Below, one piece after another: positions 42,799 through 51,647 of a stretch of 64,000 nt of DNA. The stretch covers positions 1,459,646-1,523,645 of the forward strand of contig NZ_JH932292.1 of NCBI RefSeq assembly GCF_000301035.1, given 5' to 3'. This stretch comes from Facklamia hominis CCUG 36813 (GTDB lineage Bacteria > Bacillota > Bacilli > Lactobacillales > Aerococcaceae). The notes beneath the pieces were generated by a model. That model did not search any database and was not told the DNA's origin. It saw nothing but the letters and a program-made list of their open reading frames with translations. Position 1 is the stretch's first letter, and each line of letters opens with the position of its first letter. The translations under genes were made by a program, and so were the position numbers.

Positions 42799-43170
42799 AT
42801 GGCAGATTTAAGAAATGAAGTTAAAGAATTAAAAGAAATTATTGAAGCAAGTGCTTCACAAGATGGTATTCAACGTGCACTTGCTAAGCATCAAGCCAAA
42901 GCTAAAGTCAATCAATACAAAGATGATGCCGGAGTCTTGGCTAATCAAGCAAAAGACCAAGCCAGCCAATGGTTAGAAACCGGTAAAGATTACGCCTCCG
43001 ACTGGATGGAAACAGGCCGTGACTATGCCAGCGACCTACACCAGTCAGCCTCACACATGAGCAATAGCGTTCAATCCTATTGGGACAAACACAGCTCCCA
43101 TCTCTATGCGATCGCTATCGCCCTACTCGGAATCAAACTCATCCGAAACCTCAAAAAATTAGGAAAATAA
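42799..43170 (+). CDS. YtxH/DUF883-like small envelope protein
   Basis: About 123 residues from ATG 42799 (MADLRNEVKELK), with AAAGGAG upstream. A helical, charged N-terminus (about 1-60) is followed by two near-repeats (WLETGKDYASD, WMETGRDYASD), a short His/Ser-rich part and a C-terminal membrane helix (about 104-117: HLYAIAIALLGIKLI). The layout is like YtxH or ElaB/YqjD-type proteins, anchored to the membrane by the tail and linked to stress in other bacteria. The stop codon directly abuts the inverted hairpin array. Confidence 0.75.
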   Translation: MADLRNEVKELKEIIEASASQDGIQRALAKHQAKAKVNQYKDDAGVLANQAKDQASQWLETGKDYASDWMETGRDYASDLHQSASHMSNSVQSYWDKHSSHLYAIAIALLGIKLIRNLKKLGK

Positions 43171-43500
43171 TAGAGTGTGACAACTTGCGCTTATCCCCTG
43201 TAGGCTAAGTAAAGCATGGACAGGGCGATTGAAAATCGCACAGGACGTGATTTGCTTAGAACTCAGGGGATGCAAGTTGGAACACGTTTTAAACAGAGTG
43301 CGAGCAATTGCGTTTACCTAACGGATGTAAGACTGTAAGTTGCTAAAGCAACAACAGTCTCAGCATGTGCCACTGCAATAAGTGAGCCCCCGAAGCGCTT
43401 GAAAAGCGCTCGAGGGGGATCGCTTATTGGCAAGACCCAGCTTTTGCGAGCAGGTTTAAACAGAGTACGACAGAAGAGCACATTTAACAGAGTGCCCCCC
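43171..43500. repeat. Second hairpin array (inverted relative to the first)
   Basis: It starts one base after the YtxH-like stop: linker AGAGTGTGAC, unit C' (43182-43278) and a linker at 43279-43303. A segment (about 43315-43357) is the reverse complement of 40344-40386. A further unit follows, with nested stems TGCAATAAGTGAG../CGCTTATTGG and CCCCCGAAGCGCTT/AAGCGCTCGAGGGGG, then another linker (43448-43471) and a partial one ending near 43495. No gene is supported within. The gene-free stretch continues to 43699. Confidence 0.85.
43182..43278 (-). repeat. Hairpin unit C', inverted copy of unit C
   Basis: It matches the reverse complement of 40658-40754 at 96 of 97 positions by hand alignment. 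Such near-identity next to more diverged units implies recent copying or gene conversion. Confidence 0.93.
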
Positions 43501-43591
43501 ATTCACAGCTACTTAATCGTAAGTGTGATCATTATTTCAAACACTCTCGATTGAGGAGTCAATGGATTGTTCCATGTTAAATGGAGGTTTA

Positions 43592-43614
43592 GCCAGCGAT
43601 CTGCTGGCTTTTTT
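43592..43614 (+). terminator. Terminator-like hairpin after the second array
   Basis: GCCAGC (43592-43597) pairs with GCTGGC (43603-43608), followed by six T. It may end read-through from the YtxH-like gene. Confidence 0.8.
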
Positions 43615-43699
43615 CATGGTTTAGACCTTGACGCTAGCCAAAGGGATGGTTAAGCTTGGAAGGGATTAGAGATAGCAATTAGAATAGAAGAGGTAAGAA

Positions 43700-45127
43700 A
43701 TGAATAATTATCTAGGCATTGCTTTATCGTTGGCCTATATCGCCTTGGTGCTCATTCTAGCAACCCTTATGCAGAAAAAGTGGCAGATGAGCGAAGAAGG
43801 TTCTCGTAAGTTGGTTCATATTTTAGTGGGGAATTGGGTCTTTATAACGCCTTTGTTTCAGGATCTATGGGCCTTGATCTTAGTGCCCGCTTTATTTGTG
43901 GGTATTAATTATTGGAGTAAAAAAAGGCAGGTCATCCAGGCGATGGAACGAGGGGATGATTCTTGGGGAACGGTCTACTATGCCCTGAGTCTTTTGTTTC
44001 TATCGCTGATGTCTTGGCTCTTGAATTGGCCGATTGCCCTCTACGGGGGTGTCTTGATCATGGCTTATGGCGATGGCTTGGCGGCACTGATCGGTCAGGC
44101 CTATGGTGCAAAGCATCCGATTGCAGCCTTTTCTCATAAATCATGGCCAGGTTCCTGGACGGTCCTGGTGATGGCAACTGTAATTAGTGGAGTTTGTCTC
44201 AGCTTTTTTGCACCGGCACTGCCACTTATTCATCAACTGATGATTGCTCTGGTTGCGGGACTCCTTGCCATGTTGATCGAACTCCAAGGCACTCGGGGAC
44301 TGGATAATTTGACCCTGCCTCTGGGATTGGGCTTATTTTTGGCCTTTGCGAGTCAAGGGGCGGATACTGAGTTTTTACTGTATTTAGGGGTCATTTTAAT
44401 TTGTTTAGCTACCGCAACTATGAAGGGCAAATTAAGCTTAGATGGACTGACGACGGCCCTAGTAATGGGGGCTGGTATGTATGGCCTAGGAGGTTCTTCC
44501 CTAGCCTATGCCCTTTTGACCTTCTTCTTAATTGGCACACTAGCGACCCGTTTTGGGAAAAAAGGACAGCTTGCAAAAGGGCAATCCAAGCCAAGAAATT
44601 GGCGACAAGTGGTATGTAATGCCTTGCCTTCGCTATTAATGGCTCTCTTTTATCATCAAACCAAAGATCCGAGCTATCAATGGATCGGTCTGACCGTCTT
44701 TGCGGCAGCAGCTGCTGATACCTTAGCTTCTGAATTGGGCAGTCGCTTTAATCATCCGGTCTATCTCATTACCAATGGTCAGCGAGTGACAAAAGGTTTA
44801 TCGGGAGGAGTTTCCCTTCCAGGACTCGTAGCCAGCCTTTTAGGAAGTGTGATCCTGGCCTTATGGACTTTGACTGACTTTAGCTGGAAGGGATATAGCT
44901 GGGCTATAATTTTAGGCTTCTTAGGATCTGTGATTGATTCTATGCTAGGAGCGCTCTTTCAACGGAAATATCTTGGTGCAAATGGTGACCTGCAGGATAA
45001 GCCAGCCTATAAGGGGCAGGAAATCGCACAAGGGGTTTCCTGGGTATCCAATAACGGAGTGAATCTAGTCAGTTTGACACTGGTTGCTTTATTAGCTTAT
45101 CTCGTTCAGCGAGTGATCGGCGGATAG
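43700..45127 (+). CDS. Fused prenol kinase-like and DUF92 membrane protein
   Basis: 475 residues. The N-terminal half (about 1-240) resembles phytol/dolichol kinases of the cytidylyltransferase-like VTE5 group: EGSRKLVHILVGNWVF, YGDGLAALIGQAYG, FSHKSWPGSW. The C-terminal half (about 245-475) is a DUF92 domain: AAAAADTLASELGSRF, TNGQRVTKGLSGGVSLPGL, GSVIDSMLGALFQRKY, WVSNNGVNL. In plants and cyanobacteria the two activities (VTE5 and VTE6) successively phosphorylate phytol to phytyl diphosphate. A fused enzyme salvaging prenols to diphosphates is therefore inferred. Own ribosome site AGAGGTAAG. Confidence 0.82.
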   Translation: MNNYLGIALSLAYIALVLILATLMQKKWQMSEEGSRKLVHILVGNWVFITPLFQDLWALILVPALFVGINYWSKKRQVIQAMERGDDSWGTVYYALSLLFLSLMSWLLNWPIALYGGVLIMAYGDGLAALIGQAYGAKHPIAAFSHKSWPGSWTVLVMATVISGVCLSFFAPALPLIHQLMIALVAGLLAMLIELQGTRGLDNLTLPLGLGLFLAFASQGADTEFLLYLGVILICLATATMKGKLSLDGLTTALVMGAGMYGLGGSSLAYALLTFFLIGTLATRFGKKGQLAKGQSKPRNWRQVVCNALPSLLMALFYHQTKDPSYQWIGLTVFAAAAADTLASELGSRFNHPVYLITNGQRVTKGLSGGVSLPGLVASLLGSVILALWTLTDFSWKGYSWAIILGFLGSVIDSMLGALFQRKYLGANGDLQDKPAYKGQEIAQGVSWVSNNGVNLVSLTLVALLAYLVQRVIGG

Positions 45128-45159
45128 AAGACTGCAAACAAGAAAATTAAATAAATTTC

Positions 45160-45199
45160 AAAAGACTCAAGCAGGTTTCTTGCCTGCTTGAGTCTTTTA
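45160..45199. terminator. Bidirectional terminator
   Basis: AAAGACTCAAGCAGG (45161-45175) pairs with CCTGCTTGAGTCTTT (45183-45197), serving both convergent genes. Confidence 0.93.
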
Positions 45200-46528
45200 A
45201 TTTGGGAGATCATAGAAGAGGATTTGATAAACCCGACTGGGGCGTCCTCGTTTGGTTAGTGGGGAAGTGGTGACAATCTTTGCATAGCCCGCTTCATTGA
45301 GGTTCTTGAGGATCCGGTTGGCGTTACGGGGGGTAACCTCTAGCTTAGCCGCAAGATCTTTGGAAGTTAGGAGAGGGTTGTTAGACTGTTGAATTAAGTT
45401 ATAAATTTTCTGAATAGTAAAGGCGGATAGATTACTTTGTTTTGCGATCTCATTCACTAAGCTTCCGTAGCCTGCGGAATATGTTTGCTGTTTGTTTTCT
45501 TCACTGTAGGTATCTAGGTATTGAATCTCTCCATTAGGCTTCATAATTACATTTTGAGTGTTGCTTGATAGACTCTCTTTGACGGCCATCTTAGCGAGCG
45601 ATAGGGCCTCTGGTATTAAGTTGTTAATGCCAATTCCGAAATGGGTTAAGTCAATGCCGTTGGAGCTGAGATAGATCGCCAAGGCATTGGTACGTCCGTT
45701 ATTAGTAATGATAGCTAAGGATTTTTGAGAAGCCATAAAATAGATGAAGCCTTCATCGATAAAGGTAAAAGCATCAATGGAATAACGACGAAAGAAGGTT
45801 TGGGTTAATTGGTTGACCCGATTGAGGTCTTCGTTTTTATGAACAGCAATAACACCAACAATGGATTCGTTACTCGTTTGAGTAGCCTCATTAATGTTTT
45901 GGCAAAGATCCGTTAGACTATGGATGATAAAGGGTAGAGAAGGGCTAGTTACATCATAAGGAATTTGATTTTCTTCATAAAAAGGAATGAGATTTGTTAA
46001 AGAACATAGGATGCGTTTGACTTTATTTTTTTTCTTTTGTTCCAATAAAAATGTTTTTATCTTTGTATCGATGGTTTCTAGTTCATTGGCTTTCAGATTA
46101 TTGGATATTTTTTGTAAACCAGAATTAATGTCTTCGTACTGTGCACTCTCAATAAAATAGTTTAAGGTTGGATCTTTGGAAAAAGGGATCAAATAATCAA
46201 TATAGACTTCATTTAATTCGTTTTTTTGGTAGTTAACCACAATGGATAGTAGTTGACCATAAAACTTAACTAGATTTTGACTAATTGAGACATAAGGAAC
46301 CGTAATATCACGATTTAATAAAACAGTTCGCATGACATAATTTCCTGAGAAAACAACACCAGCTAAATTGGTTTGGTTTTGATCATACAGTTCGACGATT
46401 TCATTAAAATTAGTATATTCGACAATTTTAAAATTTAGATTTAATGGTTGAGTTAGTTGGACTTTTTGAACGGCTTTTTCAAAAAGGGGTTTTAAAAAAG
46501 AGCTTGTAATGATTAAAACAATATTCAT
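45197..46528 (-). CDS. Transcriptional regulator with C-terminal winged helix
   Basis: About 443 residues from ATG 46528 (MNIVLIITSSF), behind GGAGG. The N-terminal part (about 1-150) resembles a PrpR-type sensory domain (NLAGVVFSGNYVMRTVLL). The middle (about 215-345) may be a degenerate nucleotide-cyclase-like fold (TFIDEGFIYFMASQKSLAII, then GIGINNLIPEALSLAKMAVKESL) without the GGDEF catalytic residues. The C-terminus (about 380-443) is a winged helix: LTSKDLAAKLEVTPRNANRILKNLNEAGYAKIV. Divergent from the MFS and M20 genes, which it probably controls in response to a substrate of the amidohydrolase. Confidence 0.75.
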   Translation of the reverse strand: MNIVLIITSSFLKPLFEKAVQKVQLTQPLNLNFKIVEYTNFNEIVELYDQNQTNLAGVVFSGNYVMRTVLLNRDITVPYVSISQNLVKFYGQLLSIVVNYQKNELNEVYIDYLIPFSKDPTLNYFIESAQYEDINSGLQKISNNLKANELETIDTKIKTFLLEQKKKNKVKRILCSLTNLIPFYEENQIPYDVTSPSLPFIIHSLTDLCQNINEATQTSNESIVGVIAVHKNEDLNRVNQLTQTFFRRYSIDAFTFIDEGFIYFMASQKSLAIITNNGRTNALAIYLSSNGIDLTHFGIGINNLIPEALSLAKMAVKESLSSNTQNVIMKPNGEIQYLDTYSEENKQQTYSAGYGSLVNEIAKQSNLSAFTIQKIYNLIQQSNNPLLTSKDLAAKLEVTPRNANRILKNLNEAGYAKIVTTSPLTKRGRPSRVYQILFYDLPN

Positions 46529-46573
46529 AGGAACCTCCATGAGAAATATTTTAATAATTATACCAAAAAACGA

Positions 46574-46617
46574 TTGATTAATCCGCTTACACCTATTATA
46601 ATAGAATAAACTATTCT
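46574..46617 (+). promoter_or_regulatory. Promoter of the MFS/M20 genes with operator-like palindrome
   Basis: TTGATT (46574-46579), a 17-bp spacer and TATAAT (46597-46602). A palindrome AATAG-AATAAA-CTATT (46600-46615), with overlapping AGAAT/ATTCT, starts at the -10 and would suit binding of the divergent regulator. Confidence 0.75.
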
Positions 46618-46665
46618 TTATATATTCCTTAAATGGATATAAAGAAAAAATAAGGAGGAATTGTT

Positions 46666-48084
46666 ATGTCGGATCAAAAGGGTGCGGTAATCAGTTTACC
46701 AAAAAAGAGTAAGAACCTAGTTATTGCTGCGTGTTGCTTACTTATGTTGTTTATTGCTAGTTCGGGTGCGTCAGTGGCAGTTTTAATGACTCCCATTCTG
46801 GAAAGAATGAATGCCTTAGATCATTTTGGTTTAGTGGTTATTCTTGGAACGATCGGTGTAGCAGTTATGACACCAATCGGAGGTAAGTTAGGAGAAATCG
46901 TCGGATTTAGAAAGTTGATCTTGGTAGCGGGAACTATTTCGATCGTGTCTCTTTTAGCCTTAGGCTTTGTGAAGTCGATTGTACTTTTTTCGGTTTTTCG
47001 GTTAATCCTTAGTTTGGCACAAGGAACATTCACAGCGGCACCTTACATATTGGTCAGTCTAGTGGGTGAGCGGGTGGATGTCCCTAAATATATGGGGTTT
47101 TTAGCTAGTTCAGTTGCATTAGGTACATTTGTTGGTCCTGTTGTATCAGGAATCTTGGAGGATAAGGGGCTTTATTCTATTTCAATTTCGTTCTCATTTA
47201 TCTTCTTACTTGTTGCGCTATTGCTCATTGCTAAGCACCTTCCTAAAGGTTCGTTGAATAAACAAGCTGCTATTGATAAAAAAGGTGTGGTTATGTTAGC
47301 GGTGGTTGTTTCTGCTTTTGTCTTAACCTTGAATTACACGCCAAAATTAGGTTGGTCAAATCCTTTTATTCTTGCTGGAATCGTCATTTTCTTAGTTTCC
47401 TTGTTCCTATTTATCAAAGTTGAAAAAGATTATGAAAAACAAGGTGGTCAAGCTATTGTTCCAATGCGCCTATTTTCTAATCGTGAATTTGTGACTTTAT
47501 TAATGATTGCGATAACTTGTTATTTCTATCAATCTCCTATGCTGTCATATGGATCATTAGCAGGTTTCCAAGTTTTGAAAAAGAGTGCAACGGTTGTTGG
47601 GTTATTACCGGTTCCTAGAACGTTAGTAACCTTATTATTGCCATCTTTCGTTGGAGTATGGCTAGGTAAAAGCTCATTGAATAAGTGGAAAGCGATGGCT
47701 GCAGCTACTTTAATTGTAGCGATTGTCTTTATTCCACTGATGAATATTAACCCTTCTATGTCGATTATGACTTTATTTATTTCTTTTGGCTTAACAGGGA
47801 TTGCCGAAAGTTGCCGGTCAGTATCGGTGACTCCTTCTGTTCAAGAAAGTTTGAGTCCTGCTGATTTATCGGCAGGGACAGCTCTAGCTACTTTTGCTGG
47901 TTCTTTAACTTCTTTGATTTCATCTTCGGTGAGTGCCTTTATTATTAATGCCCATCCAGATAATGTGGCTTTGGGATTGAGTCGGGTCTTTCAAGTGGTT
48001 GTGATAATTTCCTTGATTGGTTTCTTGTTAGTGACCCTTGTCATTCGCCCAATTCATAAAAAACGTTTTAATCAAAAAAATTAA
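46666..48084 (+). CDS. MFS transporter
   Basis: 472 residues behind TAAGGAGG, about 14 membrane helices as in the DHA2 (EmrB/QacA) branch. GGKLGEIVGFRKLILVAGTI gives the loop 2-3 motif; GTFVGPVVSGILED lies near helix 5. The amidohydrolase gene starts 13 bases after, so uptake of an acylated or amide substrate followed by its hydrolysis is the likely joint role. Substrate unknown. Confidence 0.9.
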   Translation: MSDQKGAVISLPKKSKNLVIAACCLLMLFIASSGASVAVLMTPILERMNALDHFGLVVILGTIGVAVMTPIGGKLGEIVGFRKLILVAGTISIVSLLALGFVKSIVLFSVFRLILSLAQGTFTAAPYILVSLVGERVDVPKYMGFLASSVALGTFVGPVVSGILEDKGLYSISISFSFIFLLVALLLIAKHLPKGSLNKQAAIDKKGVVMLAVVVSAFVLTLNYTPKLGWSNPFILAGIVIFLVSLFLFIKVEKDYEKQGGQAIVPMRLFSNREFVTLLMIAITCYFYQSPMLSYGSLAGFQVLKKSATVVGLLPVPRTLVTLLLPSFVGVWLGKSSLNKWKAMAAATLIVAIVFIPLMNINPSMSIMTLFISFGLTGIAESCRSVSVTPSVQESLSPADLSAGTALATFAGSLTSLISSSVSAFIINAHPDNVALGLSRVFQVVVIISLIGFLLVTLVIRPIHKKRFNQKN

Positions 48085-48096
48085 GGAGGTATTACA

Positions 48097-49284
48097 ATGG
48101 ATTATTTAGTAAGAGCAAAAGAACTTTTGGATGACATGGTTTCTAATAGACGGTATTTACACCAACATCCAGAAATTGAATTTAAGTTAGATAATACGGT
48201 GTCTTTTGTCAAAGAACAATTAAAATCCTATGGGATTGAAGCGCAGTACATTGGAGATCACGGTGTAACGGCTGTCTTAGGAGATCCTTCAGGAAAAACA
48301 TATCTATTACGTGCAGATATGGATGCCTTACCAATCCAAGAAGCTACGGGCTTAGACTATGCTTCGAAGAATCAATATATGCATGCTTGTGGTCATGATA
48401 TCCATACGTCCATGTTATTAGCAGCTGCAAAGATGCTTAAAGAAAATGAAGCCAATCTTAAAGGTCAAGTAAAATTCATTTTTCAACCTGCCGAAGAGTT
48501 GCTGGTAGGTGGCGATGCTATGATTAAAGCGGGAATTCTTGAAAACCCTAAGGTTGATGCTGCTTCTGGTCTCCATGTAGTTCCCAATATGCCAATATCT
48601 GGAGTAATGCCCGGTAAGAATATTGGTGCAGCTGGTGCGATTAATTTTGATATTGTGGTTAAAGGAGAGGGATCTCATGGTGCTTCACCGGTAGATGGTA
48701 AGGATCCAGTTTTGGCGGGATCTCAAATTGTTATCGGTGTTCAGAGCATGTTGACTCGTGAAATTCCACACACTCGTAGTGCTACGTTAACCATTGGTAA
48801 GTTTATCGCAGAGGGATCCTATAATGTCATTCCAGGAAAAGCGGAACTTGCTGGAACGATCCGTTTCCATAATAATGAGACGAGAGATTATATAGCCGAA
48901 CGTTTCCCACAATTGGTCAAAGCAATAGCACAAGCATACCGGTGTGAGGCTGAGGTTAGCTTTAAGTGCAATTGCCCCACTTTAGTGAACGATCCAGCAG
49001 TTGCAGATGCAGCTAATACTTATATTCGTGAATTATCAGACAATGGTCAAAGATTTAAGTACATTCCTAACCCAGGAACTTCTTTAAGTGGTGGGTCGGA
49101 AGATTTTGCTCATTATACTTATTATGTTCCAAGCACATTTTTCTACTTATTCTGTCCACCAAAGGGCGTTGAAAAGCCGAAAGCTGTTCACCACCCTGAA
49201 GTTCAGTTTGATGAAGACATGATGCCAGTCGGTGCAGCTGCGTTAGCAACGGTTGCTACTAGGTGGTTGGCGGATAATCGGTAG
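48097..49284 (+). CDS. M20-family amidohydrolase
   Basis: 395 residues behind TAAGGAGG. LHQHPEIEFKLDNTVSF opens the fold. LRADMDALPIQE, HACGHDIHTSMLLAAAKML and FQPAEELLVGGDAMIKAG supply the metal ligands and catalytic Glu of M20D peptidases (hippurate, N-acyl-amino-acid and indole-acetyl-amino-acid hydrolases). DFAHYTYYVPSTFFYL and HHPEVQFDEDMM complete the metal site. It likely releases an amino acid from an N-acylated compound brought in by the MFS protein. Confidence 0.93.
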   Translation: MDYLVRAKELLDDMVSNRRYLHQHPEIEFKLDNTVSFVKEQLKSYGIEAQYIGDHGVTAVLGDPSGKTYLLRADMDALPIQEATGLDYASKNQYMHACGHDIHTSMLLAAAKMLKENEANLKGQVKFIFQPAEELLVGGDAMIKAGILENPKVDAASGLHVVPNMPISGVMPGKNIGAAGAINFDIVVKGEGSHGASPVDGKDPVLAGSQIVIGVQSMLTREIPHTRSATLTIGKFIAEGSYNVIPGKAELAGTIRFHNNETRDYIAERFPQLVKAIAQAYRCEAEVSFKCNCPTLVNDPAVADAANTYIRELSDNGQRFKYIPNPGTSLSGGSEDFAHYTYYVPSTFFYLFCPPKGVEKPKAVHHPEVQFDEDMMPVGAAALATVATRWLADNR

Positions 49285-49312
49285 TACTAGTGTAATTAGC
49301 TAATATATTTAT

Positions 49313-49352
49313 AAAATCACAAGTTGACGGAATGTTGGCTTGTGATTTTTTA
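49313..49352 (+). terminator. Terminator of the MFS/M20 operon
   Basis: AAATCACAAG (49314-49323) pairs with CTTGTGATTT (49339-49348), followed by T. Confidence 0.88.
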
Positions 49353-49536
49353 TGTTCTTATTTTAGAACGGTGATACTAGTGTGAAATAAAGGAAATATA
49401 AAAATGTAGTTTGGTTTGTTGATAACAAATTAATATACGATTAAGCAAATTTCTTTTCGATCAAATCTTAATCTTATATAATGTTTCATAGTTTGTGATG
49501 AATGATCATCCATAATATTGAGAAAAGGAGCTTTCT

Positions 49537-51558
49537 ATGAAAAGAAATCTTTGGCATCAACGTTTGCTATTATCAAGTTTGTTATTTCCTCTAGTTTTAA
49601 ATGCCCCGCTTAGTCAAGTGGCTGCCCAGGAGTCGGTGACGGATCCAGTTGTTGAGACCACGGCCAGTCAGTTGGAGGAGACGGTTACTCCTACGGAAAC
49701 GCCTAGTTCAGAAGTCGTTCAAGCAGAAGACCAACCACTGGCTCCCTTTACCAAAGCGGATTACGAGACCAGCTCGGCCACTCAAATGGCTCAGGCCATC
49801 CGTCAAGGACGAGTGACCAGTGAACAGTTAGTGAATTGGGCTTTTGAAGAGATTGAGGCTAAAGATGGTGAGCTCAATGCCATGATCTCGACCCGTAAGG
49901 AAGCTGCCTTAAAAGAGGCACGGGAATTAGAAGATCAAGGGCAACCCTTTTATGGAGTCCCCTTACTCTTAAAAGGTCTAGGCCATACGATTAAGGGCGG
50001 CGATAATACCAATGGTCTGACCTATATGGAAGGAACGCAGTCTCGTAGTGATTCACGGATCACTAAGGATCTTAAAAAGGCTGGCTTTATTGTGGTAGGT
50101 CAGACTAACTATCCGGAATTAGGTCTGAAGAATATTTCGGATTCCAAGCTCTATGGTAGATCAGCCAATGGACTGGACCCCCAATATGCAGCAGGCGGCT
50201 CGTCAGGTGGATCGGCCGCAGGGATAGCGGCTCATTATGCACCCGTAGCGAGCGGGTCAGATGCTGGAGGGTCTATTCGAATTCCTGCTTCCTGGAACGG
50301 CCTGATCGGTTACAAGCCGAGTCGTGGTGTCTTAGACCAGAATCCTGACCGTCCCAACTTGCAGGTCGTTCATTTTCCGCTAACCAAGAATATGACGGAC
50401 ATGGTTGGATTATTCGACTTTTTTGGAGGGAGTGCCTATCCAGAGATACCATTTGACCCCAAGAATATAAAAATTGCCTATAGCACACAATCTCCCGTTA
50501 ATACCGATGTTTCTCCCGAGGCTCAGGAAGCCGTTCATCAAATGGTAGCTTATCTAAAAGGTCTTGGATTTAGCTTAGAGGAAGTAGCTGCTCCGATCGA
50601 TGGGGTTTCTTTAATGCATGATTACTATACCTTAGCAGCAGCCAGCGGTAGTTTTGCGAATTTTCTATCACAGCAAAAACGTAAACAAGCAATTCAATTT
50701 GATGAGGTGGATCCTACAACCTGGGTTTTATATCAATATAGCCAACATCTCGATAAAAAAGATAGTGAGTTAGCTTGGCAACGCATTCATGAACAGGCTG
50801 AAAAAATGAAGCAATTCCGCCAAAACTATCCACTCTATCTAACCCCTAGCACGGCTTTCTTGGCTCCTAAGTTAGAAGACCCCTTGTTGACTGCAGACCA
50901 TCTGCAACAAATTAAGGAGAGTCATCTGTTAGATAAGGAGGCTCTAGCTCAATTGGTCTATGATCAGTGGTTAACGGCCTTAAGATATACGCCTTTTACA
51001 CAGTTGGCCAACTTGACAGGAGAGCCTGCGATTTCCTTACCGACTTATCAGGCTGAAGATGGACGGACACTGGGTGTGCAATTCCAAGCGGGCTTGAAGC
51101 AGGACCGACTCTTACTAGCAGTGGGTCAACTCTTAGAACAAGCTGGTCAATTCTATTACCAGAAACCATCCGTCTCAGCTCCTTCAACACCAGAAGACCA
51201 ATCAGAGGAAGCAGGGCAAGACTCTATTGATGAAAGTATGGAATCAGAAAATCCTAGTCCAGCACCGGTTGACGATGAGTCAGACCATGAGGAAGCGGCT
51301 GGTCAAGATTCAAATCCAGATCATTCCACTTCTCTTGAAGCCACTGAGACAGATTCGGCGGATAAAGATTTGGTTTCAAACGATTCAAGTGAAGCGACAG
51401 CCTCTGATCCAAGCGATCATCAATCCCAAACCAAGCCCTTAAAATCCAAGACTCTCTTACCAGAAACGGGCGAGGCGCCGATTAATGGCTTCTGGCCAGC
51501 TATGATGCTTGGATGGGTCTTTGTTCTTTGGCCAAGTAAAATCCGTGGTAGAAAGTAA
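49537..51558 (+). CDS. Cell-wall-anchored amidase (LPETG)
   Basis: 673 residues. A signal peptide (residues 1-30: KRNLWHQRLLLSSLLFPLV..AAQ) is followed by an acidic Thr/Glu-rich stretch. An amidase-signature domain (about 75-545) has the catalytic Lys146 (LLLKGLGHTI), GGSSGGS with candidate Ser222/223, and nucleophile Ser246 (DAGGSIRIPASW). A Ser/Asp/Glu-rich wall-spanning region (about 555-635) leads to LPETG (641-645), a hydrophobic helix and RGRK. Sortase would attach it to peptidoglycan. Its target amide is unknown; surface amidases of this type occur in streptococci. The -10 TATAAT lies near 49477. Confidence 0.93.
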   Translation: MKRNLWHQRLLLSSLLFPLVLNAPLSQVAAQESVTDPVVETTASQLEETVTPTETPSSEVVQAEDQPLAPFTKADYETSSATQMAQAIRQGRVTSEQLVNWAFEEIEAKDGELNAMISTRKEAALKEARELEDQGQPFYGVPLLLKGLGHTIKGGDNTNGLTYMEGTQSRSDSRITKDLKKAGFIVVGQTNYPELGLKNISDSKLYGRSANGLDPQYAAGGSSGGSAAGIAAHYAPVASGSDAGGSIRIPASWNGLIGYKPSRGVLDQNPDRPNLQVVHFPLTKNMTDMVGLFDFFGGSAYPEIPFDPKNIKIAYSTQSPVNTDVSPEAQEAVHQMVAYLKGLGFSLEEVAAPIDGVSLMHDYYTLAAASGSFANFLSQQKRKQAIQFDEVDPTTWVLYQYSQHLDKKDSELAWQRIHEQAEKMKQFRQNYPLYLTPSTAFLAPKLEDPLLTADHLQQIKESHLLDKEALAQLVYDQWLTALRYTPFTQLANLTGEPAISLPTYQAEDGRTLGVQFQAGLKQDRLLLAVGQLLEQAGQFYYQKPSVSAPSTPEDQSEEAGQDSIDESMESENPSPAPVDDESDHEEAAGQDSNPDHSTSLEATETDSADKDLVSNDSSEATASDPSDHQSQTKPLKSKTLLPETGEAPINGFWPAMMLGWVFVLWPSKIRGRK

Positions 51559-51647
51559 CGCTTTTCCTCAATTGTGCTTTCATCCCTTCCTTGTTATAAT
51601 CGGTTAGTAATAAATGGCGGTGAGCCATGGGGAGAGGAAGGGGCGTT

